In this document: positions 4,669-5,446 of the stretch, in pieces
How positions within the stretch are numbered: the first letter of the stretch is position 1
Layout: each line of letters starts with the position of its first letter
Origin: Planctomycetota bacterium
GTDB lineage: Bacteria > Planctomycetota > Phycisphaerae > FEN-1346
Length of the DNA: 5,446 nucleotides
Direction of reading: 5' to 3'
Assembly: GCA_026387055.1 (NCBI GenBank)
Contig: JAPLML010000265.1
Location: 1-5,446, forward strand
Translations under genes and position numbers: made by a program
Notes under the pieces: generated by a model
What the model was told of the DNA's origin: nothing
Database searches by the model: none
Seen by the model: the letters and a program-made list of their open reading frames with translations, nothing else

Positions 4669-5446
4669 TCAGTCCCACTCAATCACCGTCGGCTCGCTGG
4701 GCGGCACCTCGACAGGCTCGGGCCGGGGCGCCTGGGGCTCGGCGTGCCTGACGGGTTCGATGTGCCTCGTGGGCTGAGCGCGCTTAACGGGTTCGGTATG
4801 CTTGACAGGGGCCGCATGCGCCGCGGGGACCGCAGGGGTCACGGGAGCGGGCGACGGACTCGCCGCCGCCTGGGGCCTGACTCGGCCACGCCCGCCGCGG
4901 CGACGGCGGCGGCGCTTGCGGCCCGGCTGGTCCGGCCCACCAGCCGCGGCGGCCGACGCGTGCTCCGGCGGACGGCTCGGCTGTCGTGAGGCCGGCGCCG
5001 GCTTCGGCGGATGGGACGGCTGCCGCGGGGCCGACGCCACCTGGGTCCGCGGCGGCGCGGCACGCCTCGTCGCGCGCGGCGCGTGCGGCGCCGCCCCCGG
5101 CTTCGTCCCCGGCGCGGGCGCCAGGTCCAGTTTCCTGCCGATGAGCCGCTCCAGGGCCTGAACGTACGCGCGGTCGCCGGGCGTGACGAAACTCGAGGCC
5201 CGGCCGTTGGCCTCCAGGCGGGCGGTCCGCCCGACGCGGTGCACGTAGTCCTCCGGCGAGCGCGGAAAATCGTAGTTGATGACGTGCTCGATGTCGGCCA
5301 CATCCAGGCCGCGGGCCGCAATGTCGGTCGCCAGCAGGATGCGGTAGCGGCCCTCGCGGAACCCCTTCATCGCCTCGTCGCGCTGGTACTGCTCGCGGTC
5401 CCCGTGAATACGGGCCACGTGATGACCGAGGCTCATGACGCGCCGC
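4669..5446 (-). CDS. DEAD-box ATP-dependent RNA helicase, C-terminal portion (N-terminus beyond window)
   Basis: The frame is open at the right edge and ends in TGA at 4671-4669, giving 258 whole codons. Counting from the internal Met at 5436, IHGD (10-13) and the QxxR motif Q16-R19 precede motif V, ATDIAARGLDV (36-46), and motif VI, HRVGRTAR (66-73). Together these define the second RecA-like domain of superfamily 2 DEAD-box helicases, closest in look to RhlE-type proteins. The domain ends near residue 104. A long Pro/Ala/Arg-rich, probably disordered tail follows. It has a basic patch GRKRRRRRRGGRGR likely to bind RNA, four hexapeptide repeats of the form P-V/T-K/R-H/R-x-E/Q (DNA 4738-4809), and an acidic end EPTVIEWD. 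The role is RNA duplex unwinding in ribosome assembly or RNA decay. The ATP-binding first domain, with the Q, Walker A and DEAD motifs, is not in the window. The gene converges on the importer and is probably unrelated to it. Confidence 0.93.
   Translation of the reverse strand, partial: RRVMSLGHHVARIHGDREQYQRDEAMKGFREGRYRILLATDIAARGLDVADIEHVINYDFPRSPEDYVHRVGRTARLEANGRASSFVTPGDRAYVQALERLIGRKLDLAPAPGTKPGAAPHAPRATRRAAPPRTQVASAPRQPSHPPKPAPASRQPSRPPEHASAAAAGGPDQPGRKRRRRRRGGRGRVRPQAAASPSPAPVTPAVPAAHAAPVKHTEPVKRAQPTRHIEPVRHAEPQAPRPEPVEVPPSEPTVIEWD

Overview
This is a GC-rich bacterial window with four genes outside the cell-surface/sugar-transport core of housekeeping functions, laid out as one divergent pair and one convergent pair. 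The organism is most likely a member of the Planctomycetota (inference, roughly 0.6). The reasons are strong G/C preference at third codon positions, a secretin-like secreted protein of a type I associate with planctomycetes, and intergenic arrays of AT-rich heptanucleotide repeats in inverted pairs. None of these is proof without a database comparison.

Layout. Positions 1-842 (minus strand) hold the N-terminal 280 residues of a secreted secretin-like protein that runs off the left edge. Positions 843-1233 are a divergent intergenic region. It holds a plausible minus-strand promoter, a REP-like pair of hairpins (969-1058), a second GC-rich hairpin cluster (1121-1170) and a plausible plus-strand promoter. 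Positions 1234-4501 form a plus-strand ABC importer operon in the order MalF-type permease (1234-2106), family 1 solute-binding protein (2161-3555), MalG-type permease (3647-4501). No ATP-binding subunit is present. Positions 4669-5446 (minus strand) hold the C-terminal half of a DEAD-box RNA helicase that enters from the right edge and converges on the importer.

The three importer genes fit one carbohydrate-type (CUT1) uptake system: a membrane-anchored or exported binding protein delivers substrate to a heterodimer of two six-helix permeases. A MalK/UgpC/MsmX-type ATPase would have to come from elsewhere in the genome, because the operon is bounded by a divergent gene and a convergent gene. 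The substrate cannot be read from sequence alone.

The most unusual features lie between the genes. Two inverted repeats built from 7-bp tandem units (TAAATGN at 3535-3626, ATTGCAG at 4506-4666) sit on either side of the second permease gene. The first supplies the stop codon and last residues of the binding-protein gene. The second fills the gap between two convergent stop codons. The hairpin pair at 969-1058 carries a base-pair-preserving double substitution between its two copies, which suggests that each small hairpin is the conserved unit. I see no complete new defence or catalytic system here.
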